A DNA stretch of 64,000 nt from Mactra quadrangularis. Its lineage: Eukaryota; Mollusca; Bivalvia; Venerida; Mactridae. A model generated the notes under the pieces. It saw only the letters and a program-made list of their open reading frames with translations. It was not told the origin of the DNA and searched no databases. The stretch spans positions 406,001 to 470,000 of the forward strand of contig CM046294.1 in assembly GCA_025267735.1 (NCBI GenBank), in the 5' to 3' direction. Of the stretch, positions 42,026 through 53,534 are shown piece by piece. Position 1 is the first letter of the stretch. Every line of letters begins with the position of its first letter. Both the position numbers and the translations under genes were made by a program.

Positions 42026-43324
42026 TGTCATGAAATAAATTCAACGATCATTTTTCTCAGCAATCTTTATACCAAGTTCGGCAGCTGTCTGTCACAGATT
42101 GGTGAGGATATGTCCTGAGTACTACATGTAGGTCAAAGTTTTAGTTAAGAGATCAAGGCGTGCTAAGGGAACGAGAGTAGAACGACTGGTTGCTGCGATA
42201 TGGCTTAAAAATGTTGAAATGGGTCGTAAAACACCACAAAACAGCTCTTTTCACCATTTCAACGATGATTTCAGAAAGGCAGTTGTAACTTGTAAGCAAC
42301 TGGTCAGGTATGTGCTGTATAAAAATGACGGCCATAATTGACGCCATCTTGGTTTCCGAAATGTTGTTAAAACGAAATTGTGACCGATTTGGATTTTCCA
42401 AAAAAGAGCCCTAGCCGCGGTGTAATTTTCAATTCTGCATATAAAATTATTAGATCGCCTTTAGTTTTTTGGTTCAAGACCTCTGTCCTGGTAAAACCCT
42501 TGGTTTCAAAGACCTTAGCCACTTTAATACTTAGATGATAAACAAGTCGACTGAAGAGTTATGTCAGACAATTTTGTTGAAGAGCGGCGTAAACAACATT
42601 AAAATAACGAGAAAAAGTAAATTAAAATTCAACGAGTTACGGATGAAATTCTATTTTAAATTTAAGACGTCAGTTCGCCAGAAAATAAATGAAAATTTGA
42701 AAAGTCTGAAAACCTGTGAAAGTTTTGATGTATTGTTTGGTCTCAAAGAGTCTCAAAGACTTCTTATGATTATCTATTCATGTTTGCATTGGTTAGGTAT
42801 CGAGTAAACTACAAACGAGGAATTTCATAATGCTTATTAAGCAAAATGCCCGCTATTTTTTACTATGGAGCATGACTTCCAGCGACAAAACTTGTCTTTG
42901 CCTTGAAACTGTTTGTAGGAAGGCTTGTACCTTACAACAGTGATCTCATTATTTCTGTTAAAATTTGTTTGAGGTTGTGGTAATTTATGCGCTAATTTGA
43001 CTGGATTAATATTGGTGAATAAATAACATGAACTTGTTTTTGTAAATCCGCCAAACAAATGCTTTACGGAATTGTAATTTCTAACCACTGTATGATATGT
43101 AGATCAAGAACATGACAATGGCTTGTAGCTGCTATGTATCTTGTTTGAAAAATTCTAATAATAAAGTCTAAAACTGGCTACGTCTCTAATAAACAGTAAA
43201 ATATACGAGTGTCTGGCATTAATGATATTAAATACTAGTGTAATACTATAAAGCGAACTAGAATGTGATTAATCTAAGTTGTTAGAGCTTGTTTCACAAT
43301 TGAGCTAAAATAAATAAGTATACA
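42026..43324. other. intergenic, no gene seen
   Basis: Mixed composition. The frame at 42535-42807 (90 codons, plus) is Lys/Asn-rich and has no recognisable domain; I leave it out. Nothing else is supported. Confidence 0.35.
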
Positions 43325-43480
43325 TGTATATCCTGGTCCCCCAGTACTGAGCTATTAGGATGAAGTTTTATGTTCAAGGAAACGACGGGATTTGTTTCGG
43401 ATGGGATACGAACCGACGCTGACTGGCGATCCAATGATTACCTGTCCCGTTTTGGTTTGAATCCCATCCGTAATTCTATA
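43325..43480 (-). mobile_element. SINE with tRNA-Ser-like head, second copy
   Basis: Plus-strand view: CCCCCAGTACTGAGCTATTA, TTCAAGGAAACGACGGGATT, CGGATGGGATACGAACCGAC, GGCGATCCAATGATTACC. These match the copy at 17383-17530. The 5' part of the head is lost after the anticodon region. Confidence 0.65.
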
Positions 43481-43962
43481 TAATTTTGAATATGGCATGT
43501 ATCATATAAAATAGAATTCACTATGCATGTACGACTAAATTTCACTTTTCAATCTCTTTTATTCAACATGATAACTTGTTGATACGTTTTGATAATTCGA
43601 TTATTTTGCATTAGAAGTCTCACATGTTTTTAACTTTTGGCAACACAGGGTATTAACAAAATTCACTAAACCAAGCTTGGTACATGTATGTCATTTGATG
43701 GTTAATATATCATAATATTTAACTTTGTACATATGGCGCTTGAACTAGATTTATAGTATATTTTGTTAGTTTTGAATAAGGTTGACAGATGTTCTGACGA
43801 TTACGTAGACAAATAACATGAAGTTTTGTCACTTTATAAAGCATTAATTTCTTAACTACGGACGAACTAAAAAATCGAAAATCTATGACATGCTAAAAAC
43901 CGGAACGTGCGGTTTTGACAGTTGGTCTTTAAAGTGGTCGTGTTGTTGATGTTTTACGGTAA
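43481..43962. other. intergenic, nothing recognised
   Basis: AT-rich sequence with no feature I can support. Confidence 0.35.
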
Positions 43963-43983
43963 CAGAGAGAGAGAGAGAGAGGG
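43963..43983. repeat. GA microsatellite
   Basis: About ten uninterrupted AG units between AAC and GGGTGATT. Confidence 0.9.
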
Positions 43984-44387
43984 TGATTGATTTATTAACT
44001 AGTAAAAGTGAGAATCTGATCTCCTGCAGAAATTGGAGGATATCTTATAAGTAAGAATCATATCATATTTTATTGTCCAATATAAAGTCCACGCCACTGT
44101 TACATGTGTTGATTGTTGTTTTAAATAACAATCTCCTGAGATCCTGGGCAGAGTATTTGTAAAACCTCAGCGAGGCATCCGCCATGTCTGTATCTCTAAT
44201 CCCGCTTGATTTACCGAGCAGCAGATCGCTGAATTCATTTAAGAACAGAACAGAACAGATGTTTTTATTGAAGATTTGTACAACAAAGGCACATGATCTT
44301 ACAAAACATTTAAGTACAAATATAATACAGATCAATGATTAGACACAAATACAAAGCGGTCTATGTCGTTCTGTAAGTAGCGTTCCC
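43984..44387. other. intergenic with short ACAGA tract
   Basis: GAACAGAACAGAACAG at about 44244-44259 is a three-unit piece of the pentanucleotide repeat seen at 31.8 kb. No gene is visible. Confidence 0.4.
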
Positions 44388-44476
44388 ATATCGCGGGTTG
44401 AGCGCAAAACGGCCGTAACTTATTCTTTCCTATTATTGAATTACGACCGTTTTGCGCTTAACCCGCGATGTAAGCC
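44388..44476. mobile_element. foldback element with TTACGACCGTTTTGC arms
   Basis: Left CATATCGCGGGTTGAGCGCA and AAACGGCCGTAACT, right ATTACGACCGTTTTGCGCTT and AACCCGCGATG. These 30-base arms have three mismatches and a loop of about 19 bases. A decayed relative is at 38370-38452. No flanking direct repeat is clear. Confidence 0.7.
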
Positions 44477-45616
44477 CGCTATATTCCAGCTTGGATCTGA
44501 ATCGAGCAAGACGGCAGGTCTTATATCCGCGAGATGTTAACAGACAAAATTTATGTAAATCTTTGAATATATTATTAAATCAGATGTTCCATGTGGAAGT
44601 TGATATGCATATAACAAAGTCTCCGTGTCGTTCATTTTGATAACACGTGCGCCTTAAACTGCTTAGCACTCTCAGCTTCATTGTCATATATTTGAATAAT
44701 GGTCTGTGCTTGAATATTGAGTTGATTATAGGGCTGAAATAAATACAGCGAAAGTACGGAGGCTCGTTAAAGGTTGGCTCGATTATTTTAGTAGGAACTA
44801 ATCTATTTTCCTTAAATATCGATTTTTAAAGCTTTTATAGAAAGCAAGAACCAAAGGCAGCAGTGTAAAACCCGGATCGGTCGAACACCAGGTTCGGTCA
44901 AACTTTTTATCACAAACCTATGAGTTCAATAGAACTTCCTATGTAATTTGAAGTCATACACATGAACCCCCCCCCCCCCTGGAAAATTACAGCATGGCCT
45001 GCCCATGTACAGTCTACAGATTTTGGTCGATGTGATGAAAGCTATAATTTGATTACAAGCGCACAGTAAACTAGTTATATTAATTCTCAATGGAATTTTG
45101 AAAATCTATGTTGAATCTATCCACTTTAAAGTAAAACAGACATCGTCATTCATCAAACCCCAGTTTAGATGTAAGTTAGTCGATTCATTATTTTATCTAT
45201 TTAGTGTCTAAACCTGATTGTCACGTCCCGTTAGATATTTTATGTAAGTAAAAGTTCATTCGCTCGAACACCACCGACTCGGTTTTATTGGCTGGGTCGA
45301 ACACATTGTCTTACATCGATCAATATTCTTTCTATATCTATATTTATAGTCAACCTCTTTTGAGTCGAACAGGACTGAGTCGAACTCTCGAACCAATATC
45401 ATGGTCCTGTGGTTTACAAACACACTATACGAGTAGGTTATGGCTGGTAACAGAGACCTGACTGACTCTGGGTGTGATCAATATTGGCTGGAACATGATT
45501 CACAATCAAATAAACACATGCATGGTATTGTGTGCTTTTTAGGCTGGGTAACGTAACCTAACATTATTTTCTAAACAGACGATCAAATGCTCACTTTATT
45601 TGTTTAATTGGTTTTA
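44477..45616. other. intergenic; GTCGAAC-rich segment
   Basis: Between about 44875 and 45400, the word GTCGAAC (or CTCGAAC) recurs at least seven times, for example CGGTCGAACACCAGG, GGGTCGAACACATTG and GAGTCGAACAGGACTGAGTC. This looks like a decayed element of the type that ends in such words. A run of 11 C is near 44971. Confidence 0.35.
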
Positions 45617-45933
45617 GGGTGTTGTTTTTTGGGTGAATTTAACGCCGTAGCAACACATTGTATATGTCATATCACAGAGGTCAGTGTACCTCCTTAATGT
45701 TTCTGAAAAGGCTAAATATCTGGATAAAGCTGCTCACCTGTTACTTTAAGCATACACTTCCGTCGGTGACTAACAACTGCCCACAGATGATTTAGAATCA
45801 GTGGTATGAGGCAGAATGGCCGTATAGCATTTATTTCATGACCAAACTGCTCGAAAGTATGCCCCGCTCGGGAATTAAACCAACGATCCCTCGATCAGTA
45901 GACTTGCGTGCTACCAACTGAGCTAACCGGGCG
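45617..45933 (-). mobile_element. full-length SINE with tRNA-Lys-like head
   Basis: On the minus strand the head GCCCGGTTAGCTCAGTTGGT is a textbook A-box, with the B-box GGTTTAATTCC and GAGCGGGGC closing the stem with mismatch. The body has CATTTCGAGC-type linker, GGCCATTCTGCCTCATACCA, CCGACGGAAGTGTATGC, CTTTTCAGAAACATTAAGGA, and the tail GCGTTAAATTCACCC. It is about 317 bp long and defines the family. An anticodon cannot be assigned confidently, so it is not a tRNA gene. Confidence 0.8.
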
Positions 45934-46784
45934 TCACTTGATCAGTAGACGATCAGTGGATGCATAGTTTCGCCACACACTCTGTTGCAGTTTGTGCAAT
46001 GAAAACCTGGTATGTTTCATCAGAAAATGTTGAAGGTTTTATGATGTCATCTGAAGGCTCTGCATTGCTTGGTAGGCCCCTAATTGAATACGGGATAGCA
46101 TGGACATCTATCACTTTAACTTTCAAAATAAAATATGAGACAAAAACATACATGTATATTCACTGGAACCACATTACAATCAATATATGTAGGACCCTCT
46201 AGCATGTTTAAACCGCCTTAAGCTATCAACTTTAATTTCATCAACACGCAAAGCCTTCCTTTTCCAAACGTCTATTTGATTATGACTGAATGTTACGACA
46301 ACAATAACAAGATTCAGACACGATCAGACGCTTGTTTACACATGAATAGTGAGCAGATTAGGTGCCAGACGAATATTTCAATTTTAATGACTTTTAATAC
46401 CCCAAGAAACATATTGTATTTAGTGTAGTAATCAATGACAAACATGAACAAACAGGAATGGGTTTTTATCCGCCATCTTGGAAAGTGAAAAATCTAGCTT
46501 ATTTCTAAATATATTTAAACAAATTTTGGTATTGACTCAGACAGACAAGGATTCTTTTCCGGCCTTTTAAGCTTTCGGTAATTTCGCCGAAATGCTTTAG
46601 TAATACCACAAATCGAAAACTACCGACGAAAATGCCTGACCAGTTTAATTTGCGGAGTGATACATATGTCTCTGATTTACTACGCAGTCAATTTTTAGGC
46701 GATAAAAGTAGTTCCGTCATCTGACTTGTTATTGTTTCACTGATCAGTGACAGGTGTTTACTTATATTGATAAGCGTGTGAAGG
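45934..46784. other. intergenic, no gene seen
   Basis: The two overlapping frames at 45953-46202 on opposite strands are complementary shadows and not protein-like. No repeats are assigned. Confidence 0.35.
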
Positions 46785-47212
46785 GGCGTAGTCAAATCTC
46801 GTTAATACACTATGCAGTATATTAATATGTTAATAGTGTCTGTAGCTGTTTAATGTAATGATACTACGGTCATTCATTGTATTACTTGAAGTTTAAGTTG
46901 TTTTACAGTATTGTACCATATTTATCATATTTAACTACACTAATGATTCTACAGAATTTGTATGCAAAGTGTACAGGGGAAATTGAACTTCAAGATTTTG
47001 TATGGCAAGAAGAGGAAAATAAAATCATTATAATATTTGCCAGTACTACATGGTAATACACTTCTTCCGCATTTTGCCCTGCTTGATTCGTAATTGAATC
47101 TTATGTGTAAGGAGTAATCGTTAGTATGGATTTGTTAGATTTCAATGTGCACGAAAGTCTTTCTGTAGTTCAATACTTTGATTATTAACATCAGAATGAT
47201 TGAGGTTTCAGG
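46785..47212 (+). repeat. inverted duplication, left arm
   Basis: Words such as GGGGCGTAGTCAAAT, GTCTGTAGCTGTTTAATGTA, TAACTACACTAATG, CAGGGGAAA and GTATGGCAAGA, then GATTTGTTAGATTTCAATGT and GCACGAAAGTCTTTCTGTAG, recur inverted at 49078-49950. Part of both copies translates to a related peptide (LTTLM..QNLY.KCTGE), which suggests an ancestral coding fragment. The differences are mostly amino-acid-changing, so it is no longer under selection. Confidence 0.8.
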
Positions 47213-47343
47213 TTATGTAATGTAAATGGACGCAAAGATATCAAACAACATAATATTTATCATAGTTATGGCATCAGATGGCGTTTTCTCGCGACCATGT
47301 TCTACATGATTTAACCATTGTTACTTTCCATTCTATTCATGTA

Positions 47344-47415
47344 TCCGGTGTGGTCTAGTGGTTAGGATTCCTGGTTTTCACCCAGGCGGCCCGGGTTCGA
47401 TTCCCGGCACCGGAA
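47344..47415 (+). tRNA. tRNA-Glu (anticodon TTC)
   Basis: First of the plus-strand copies, identical in its 72 nt. It is followed by T4 at 47420-47423 and T5 at 47428-47432. Its downstream flank matches, inverted, that of the minus-strand copy at 11521 (GGAAAATTGCAAATGCGTTA, CTTTCCATTC, ATGATTTTAGAACAG). It lies inside the inverted duplication. Confidence 0.97.
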
Positions 47416-47769
47416 CAACTTTTATTATTTTTATAACTACGGAAAATTGCAAATGCGTTAGATCATTCCGGATAATCTTTCCATTCTTTTTAGAATGATT
47501 TTAGAACAGTAGAGTTCAATGACTGCAAGTCTATGCGAATTATCTCATGTTTGTACTTGTAATATACAACGTACAGTGGGTATTATCAAAAGTTACTTAA
47601 AATAAGCGGCTAAATAATAATAAATAATCAATAATAATAGATCTATTGAATTTTGATTGCTTTTGTGAAACAGAGCTAAATAAAATAAAAGAGTTGACTG
47701 AATAGTGTTACTAATAGAAGACTTCAAAAACCCTTGCTTTAAATTTGCTTTAATGCTTTAACTTTAGTA

Positions 47770-48026
47770 ACATTAATTGCTGGGATGTTTTCGACGTACG
47801 TTCATGAAAGCTTTAAATATAGAAGCCTTTTGAATATAATTATACTAACAAATGGCTGAAAACAGTTTAGATTTTTTATAATAAAATTGTAATGTTTCAG
47901 AAACCAACATTATATACATTTATTTTGTTGGCCTATGTAATAACGTATTGATCGATAAGCAGATTGATTACATCAGTAAAGTACACAATTCATGTAAACA
48001 TTGTATGTGCCTGTATGTAGCAAGTA
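47770..48026 (+). repeat. duplicated 5' flank of tRNA-Glu unit
   Basis: CTGGGATGTTTTCGACGTAC, CAAATGGCTGAAAAC, AGAAACCAACATTATA, GGCCTATGTAATAACGTATT, GATCGATAAGCAGATTGATT and ACACAATTCATGTAAAC match the inverse of 10936-11180 and 1597-1850. From GGCCTATG on, they match 51950-52047 almost exactly. Confidence 0.8.
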
Positions 48027-48098
48027 TCCGGTGTGGTCTAGTGGTTAGGATTCCTGGTTTTCACCCAGGCGGCCCGGGTTCGATTCCCGGCACCGGAA
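48027..48098 (+). tRNA. tRNA-Glu (anticodon TTC)
   Basis: Identical gene, 611 bp downstream of the previous one, in the same orientation. T6 terminator at 48101-48106, only two bases past the discriminator. The spacing matches the pairs at 1525/2210 and 10864/11521 (585-613 bp), so the pair itself may have been the unit of duplication. Confidence 0.97.
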
Positions 48099-49077
48099 CA
48101 TTTTTTATTGTTTTATGTTAATCTTAAAAAAAATAAGATTGAAATGCGTTTAGGTCAAACCGATTCTTCCGTTGATTACCAACATAATGAGAAAATTTTA
48201 TGCATTAAGTTTCATCATGGCATCCCGAATTTAAACCTTTTTATTTTATAATCTACGGATGTATTGCATGCTTTGTGTTAACTTCCAATTAGTCATGCTT
48301 GCTTATTAAGTTATAATAAAATGTAATAAATAAATTGCTAGGCAGTATCCAAGTACAAAGGTAGTAAAACTAGCGTCTATAAAATGCATTATATCGATTC
48401 TTTTATGATACTTAATACAAACTAAACAAAAACGATACATGTTTGTATTTGTATTTATGATACACTTAACACATTATCAGCCTATCTTACTTTGTCCATC
48501 ACAACAATGGTCATTTTCCATTTTCAAAGAATTTTACTAAAAATACAAAAATGTATCACGCTAATATTCTAACATTCAAAAACTTCAAGACAACACTATC
48601 TTAAGTGGGAAGCAATTTCAGACTTCGGATGCAAATCTTTGTGTTGGGCAGATATGTTAGGTGGGTGCATTAGCTGATTCTCTTGCACTTTCAGTTAATA
48701 TCACAATTATAATACATTGTATGTATAATAGGAAACTCTATCGTCGATATTTTCGCCAAAGCTTTTATCAAGAAATTATTTTCATGAACATAATTACATT
48801 TTAAACATTGACGTCATATTGTTTACTTGATAATCCTATTATTTGTTTCCTATTTTAATATATTATACTTGTATATTCCCTTTGGAATTATATTAGATAT
48901 AATATCACTATTATAGTTTGTTCAAACTAACCTGAGACAGTTATATACATATGAAAACGCTTTGCTTTTTAAATGTACGATAGGTCTGTGTTTTTTATTG
49001 TCGCTGTTCCTGTTAAGTTTGCTTACCTGCCTCTTTTGGAAACTACACTACTTTTAACTGATTTGATGTATGCACAT
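48099..49077. other. intergenic, nothing recognised
   Basis: AT-rich spacer in the centre of the inverted duplication, with no gene or named repeat. Confidence 0.35.
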
Positions 49078-49950
49078 GATGTTAATAAAATATTGAAATA
49101 CAGAAAGACTTTCGTGCACATTGAAACCTAACAAATCCATACTAATGCTTACTCCTTACACGTTAGACTCAAGTACAAAAGAGTTTATTTCACTCAAAAA
49201 CATATTACAATACAATGATTATGTATTAGGTCAGACATGACCCATGAACATAGTTTTAATACAATATATAATAAAATGTGTTCAATGGTAGAGTCATATC
49301 ATTATTGTAACAATGGTAAGCATGCATTAATTATATCAACATTTAAAGTTCGAAACATGGAGATCATTGGTATAAAACATTAATATTAAGATAATGTTTA
49401 CATATTAAGACAGTGTTAACATGTACTACAATTTATCAAAATAGTGAAAACAAGGAAATCAAAATATAGTATTCAATGACTGGTTTGATATTTAAAACAT
49501 ATACATTGTAGATATATCATGTATACATGTATCTAAATACATTATGACGGGTTATGAATTATAGTGTAAATAATTAATGTTCTTTCACATAATCAGATCT
49601 TAATAAAAAGGCATGATATACATACATAGCTAAATTTCTAATATCATTTACATTATCACTATCAAACAAATCGAGCAGGGCAAAAATTGCGGGCGAAATT
49701 GTTTATTCTACCCTGTATTACTGGCAAATATTATAAAGATTTTTATTTTCCTCGTCTTGCCATACACAATATTGAAGTACAGTTTCCCCTGTACATTTTG
49801 TATACAAATTCTGTATGTTCATTAGTGTAGTTAAATATGATAAATATGGTACAATACTGAACAACAATTTAAACTTAAAGTAGAATGACCGCAGTATCAT
49901 TACATTAAACAGCTACAGACACAATCAATATATTTGACTACGCCCCTACT
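49078..49950 (-). repeat. inverted duplication, right arm
   Basis: The inverse partner of 46785-47212, split into two blocks: about 49078-49175 (GAAAGACTTTCGTGCACATT, AACAAATCCATACTAATG) and about 49672-49950 (GCAGGGCAAAAATTGCGG, ACTGGCAAATATTATAA, CAGTTTCCCCTGTACA, GACTACGCCCCTACT). An insertion of about 500 bp separates the blocks. The 60-codon frame in it is a relic. Confidence 0.8.
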
Positions 49951-50852
49951 CACAAATTTTTAAAGGAACTCAGTACTTCGTTTAGTTTCAATTCCACAAT
50001 CTCTCCACATCGGTTATTTCCCTTTATTGAATGGATAGCTTAAAGTAATGTTCAATACGTGACGTAACCACTGTGAAAACTTCGTCGATTCCATTGTTTC
50101 TATGGACCTGGGCAATGAAGAAGTATAAGATAAATCATCAAACGATGTGAGGGTAGATTTAACGCTGATCAATATCATAAATCTACTTGACAACAAGGAG
50201 AGTAAGTCTTCCCCGAGGATCTATAAAGAAAATACTTTGAATTTAATATTCGATTTTATTAACCAGATGTATGTTATACACTTATTAACTGGGTTTAACG
50301 CTGTGTCATCACAGTTATGGTTATTTTACACGACCATAAACCAATAAAATACCAAATGACTGATATGCCCAGTGTGGTCATAATTATAAGGATTAGCTGG
50401 AAATAAAAATTAATACTGTCAGAGTTAGTGGGGTATAATTTAATAATCGAATACTTGATTAAACCATGGATTGAATATAACAGGGATTTTTAAATGTGCA
50501 TGATTAATTGTATCAAATCAATTATGAATAAATGACCAGTATGACTTAAAACTCTAAAAGCAACTCGAAAATATAACCGCCCGGAAATCGATCCTACAAC
50601 CCCTCGATCAGAAGAATCATGTGCATGGGAAATGAAATATGAAACATAGTTGACAATGAATGATAAAGAGATAATGAGGGATATCGAAATAGTAACTTTG
50701 AAGTATTAAATCTTTCAAAAATTCCTTACAACAGTACTTTCAGTACTTTGATTTAATTTAATCGGTCGTCACTGTCTATGACTGGCGGAAGAGGGCTGAA
50801 CAAATTATTTAAGAGTTTGAAAACTTTATTCATGTTTTTGTACATGTCTTCC
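49951..50852. other. intergenic with SINE relics
   Basis: GGGTTTAACGCTGTGTCATC with CACGACCATAAACC (50289-50343), and CGCCCGGAAATCGATCCTAC with CCCTCGATCAG (50579-50612), are fragments of the tRNA-Lys-type SINE. Nothing else is recognised. Confidence 0.45.
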
Positions 50853-50927
50853 CATTCTCGTACCCAGAGTCTAGTAGGATTCTCAATCTAGTATTGAGAA
50901 TCCTACTAGACTCTGGGTACGAGAATG
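50853..50927. mobile_element. 75-bp palindromic micro-element with 9-bp TSD
   Basis: Perfectly complementary 35-nt arms (50853-50887 and 50893-50927) surround a 5-nt loop. They start CATTCTCGTACCCAGAGTCT and go on to AGTAGGATTCTCAAT. An exact 9-bp direct repeat, ATGTCTTCC, flanks it (50844-50852, 50928-50936). Only one arm base differs from the 20451 copy over their shared 30 bases (TAC for TTC), so both are recent. Confidence 0.88.
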
Positions 50928-51401
50928 ATGTCTTCCATGCAACTTGAGAATGTTTCTGAAGTTTTTGACAAACAATTGTTGCAATTATGACCGAAAATAT
51001 GACTTTAGGTAATGTAAAATGGGGCTAAAAATGGCAGATCGGCGGGAAAATGCATTATTTTGTGAAACAGTCTGTGAGCGTAATTTACCTTATAATCAGA
51101 TAGAAATACATTTTTCCTAACATTTATGTCAATTTGAATGGTACTGGTAGAAAATTTCATGTGAATATCTTTAATTAAACTTGTTATACTTGTTTTCGGT
51201 ATGGGCCGAAATAATAGCGACGACAGTGAAATTTGATGAAAATCTATTACATTTAGGCTACTTATCCTTACAAATCTTTTTTATATAAAATCCCTGATTA
51301 AACCAACCAGTTAAAATATTACTCATTTTTTAATATAGAATGTACATTTCAGCTAAATACTGTTAGTTAAAAGGGAATTAATTTTACACACAAAAAAAAC
51401 G
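50928..51401. other. intergenic, nothing recognised
   Basis: AT-rich sequence leading to a tRNA-Glu gene. Confidence 0.35.
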
Positions 51402-51473
51402 TTCCGGTGCCGGGAATCGAACCCGGGCCGCCTGGGTGAAAACCAGGAATCCTAACCACTAGACCACACCGGA
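51402..51473 (-). tRNA. tRNA-Glu (anticodon TTC)
   Basis: Identical 72 nt on the minus strand, with T8 terminator at 51392-51399. It is convergent-divergent with the next copy: the two genes are head to head, 574 bp apart, which is the only such arrangement in the window. The base just upstream of the gene starts GAGACATAC rather than the usual ATACTTG, so its flank is different. Confidence 0.97.
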
Positions 51474-51949
51474 GACATACAGTATAAGAAAACTTATGTT
51501 GTGAATATGTAAAATCTCCACATGTTATACATGGATTTACTTTCCTTACAAACTTTATGGAGCAGTTTCAGGAGAAAAAAAAACTTAAATTCGAAAAAAA
51601 CGTGTTTTAATTTTATTTTCTGTTTTTCACTCGTATTTATTTCTTCAATTCTAATATGTTATAAAATGAAATATCAGTACCAATATTACCCCAAGACAGG
51701 GAGCGTAGCTAAAAAAATAAAATTATTCCACTGGTGACTGCAAAAAAATATTTAGCGATTAATTATCGCCTGCTCTGGTTAGCCTTTTGCGCCCGCTTTA
51801 TTGGGTAAACTGGTGTGTGTATTCATACAAGGGTTTTATTGAACAAATTTCAAGTATTAAATCAGCGGGATAAATGTGGTTAAATGTTTCTCAATTAATT
51901 AACATTGAAGGGCATTTGGAAACCAATATTCTATAATTATTTTGCATGG

Positions 51950-52047
51950 CCTATGTAATAACGTATTGATCGATAAGCAGATTGATTACATCAGTTGTAA
52001 AGTACACAATTCATGTAAACCTTGTATGTAGCTGAATATAGCAAGTA
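51950..52047 (+). repeat. duplicated 5' flank of tRNA-Glu unit
   Basis: GGCCTATGTAATAACGTATT, GATCGATAAGCAGATTGATT, ACATCAGTTGTAAAGTACAC and TAGCAAGTATCC agree with 47930-48026 apart from a few substitutions and a 2-4 base indel. Further left, the similarity fades. A fragment of the CAACTGTCAG MITE (GTATTAAATCAGCGGGATAA) is at about 51853-51872. Confidence 0.75.
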
Positions 52048-52119
52048 TCCGGTGTGGTCTAGTGGTTAGGATTCCTGGTTTTCACCCAGGCGGCCCGGGT
52101 TCGATTCCCGGCACCGGAA
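52048..52119 (+). tRNA. tRNA-Glu (anticodon TTC)
   Basis: Tenth and last copy, identical. T6 terminator at 52122-52127. Its 5' flank is the closest relative of that of the 48027 gene, so those two are probably the most recent duplicates. Confidence 0.97.
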
Positions 52120-53534
52120 CATTTTTTATTATTTGATAATAGATGTGCAAGAAAAATTAAGTTTTATACATGCGAGAAATACAGAAAATACATGAAAGAA
52201 ACAGTATATTTTTCAATTTTGAAATTAGATCGATTTTTGGAACGATGTCCTAAGACATCGACAAAGAGGCGTAGTTCAAGCGTGAAACTCATTAACATCT
52301 CATTTAAATGTAATACAACGCTGGGTTGTGTTGTCGTTCTTGAAACTCTTCAGGAAAAGGGAGGTTACTCTCAGGACATACAAATCTTGCAATGGAGACG
52401 GGACAACTCAACCCGTAGACAACTCAACCCGTGACAACTGCAATGATTACTTGTTGGAGTAAAAAGGGCCTACGATGTTTTTGACAATGCATGTTATATG
52501 CGTAGCATAATTACATCATTCGATAGTAATAAACAATATAGACCAGTTCATTGTTATTGTTATGAAGTCTATAAATAGTAACAAGTAGCTGATAAAAAAT
52601 ACACTTAACCGTTCGCTGGTTGGCAAGAAATGATAGCGAGTAGGTACGATGAAAACACAGTAATTTTAAAATTGCAATTACTGAGTCATTTTTTATTCAG
52701 ACAATTTAGTATCTTATATCACTAGAAAGGCATTGAAATTAATAATTTGAATATTTAAAAATTATTTGTCATAACAGAATCGTTTTTATAGGCGAGTGTT
52801 TAAACCTAGTGCTTCAAACCGGCAAGAAGATTGTTTAAAAGACAGGTTTAAATCTCCTTATATTTCATTTTCAAATCAAAATTTTGGCTATCTCCATATA
52901 TTTTAAAAATATGAATTTCAAAAGCTTTGTATCAATATAAATATAAAAATAATCGGCCGACAAATAAAAAAGTTATCATTATTTAAAAATTCTGCTGCTA
53001 TCAAATGACTTTGTATGTAAACATTGGTTTCTTTCTGCCAACCAGTAAATCAGCTAAAATATTGGTAGCAGGTGCTTGTGACGTCATTCGTGAACTGGTC
53101 TATTAAATGATCGTATTATATTGTGTTACTTATGTCAATACATTAAGGGCGATTTTGGTAGTTTTTGTGCGCACCGTTCTGTGCATATCTAAAACACGAC
53201 GTCAACGTTGAAATAATATTTATATTTTGACAAAATTATATATTCTTTAATCAAAAAATAAGTTCAGGACATCGTTCTTCCAGCACTCCAGTGCTTTGAT
53301 TATATCAAGTCGTTAGCTCAGAAAATTGTATTTTCACTCGAGGCTTCGCCATTCATGAAGGTATATATGTTTTCTGAGCTCACTCGATGAAATTAAAAAA
53401 GTGGCTTTGCACAAAAAATCGATATGTCCTCTATAAATTAGTTCCACTGAATGTCCAACAAATGGATCCACATAGCTCCTGGATATCCACAGAGTACAGG
53501 CAACAATACATACATGTGTCATCTAGTAAGACAT
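52120..53534. other. intergenic, no gene seen
   Basis: The 80-codon frame at 52192-52434 includes a small duplication of GACAACTCAACCCGT and is not protein-like. The rest is AT-rich with nothing recognised. Confidence 0.35.

Noticed and set aside
42535..42807. 90-codon Lys/Asn-rich frame
   Set aside because: Composition expected from AT-rich noncoding DNA; no neighbours, motifs or second copy.
45860..45933. Possible tRNA-Lys gene on the minus strand
   Set aside because: The A-box is excellent but the T arm and anticodon arm do not fold, and the element continues into the 310-bp SINE body.
49718..49900. 60-codon frame on the minus strand
   Set aside because: It lies in an inverted duplication; the partner copy differs mainly by amino-acid changes, so no coding constraint.
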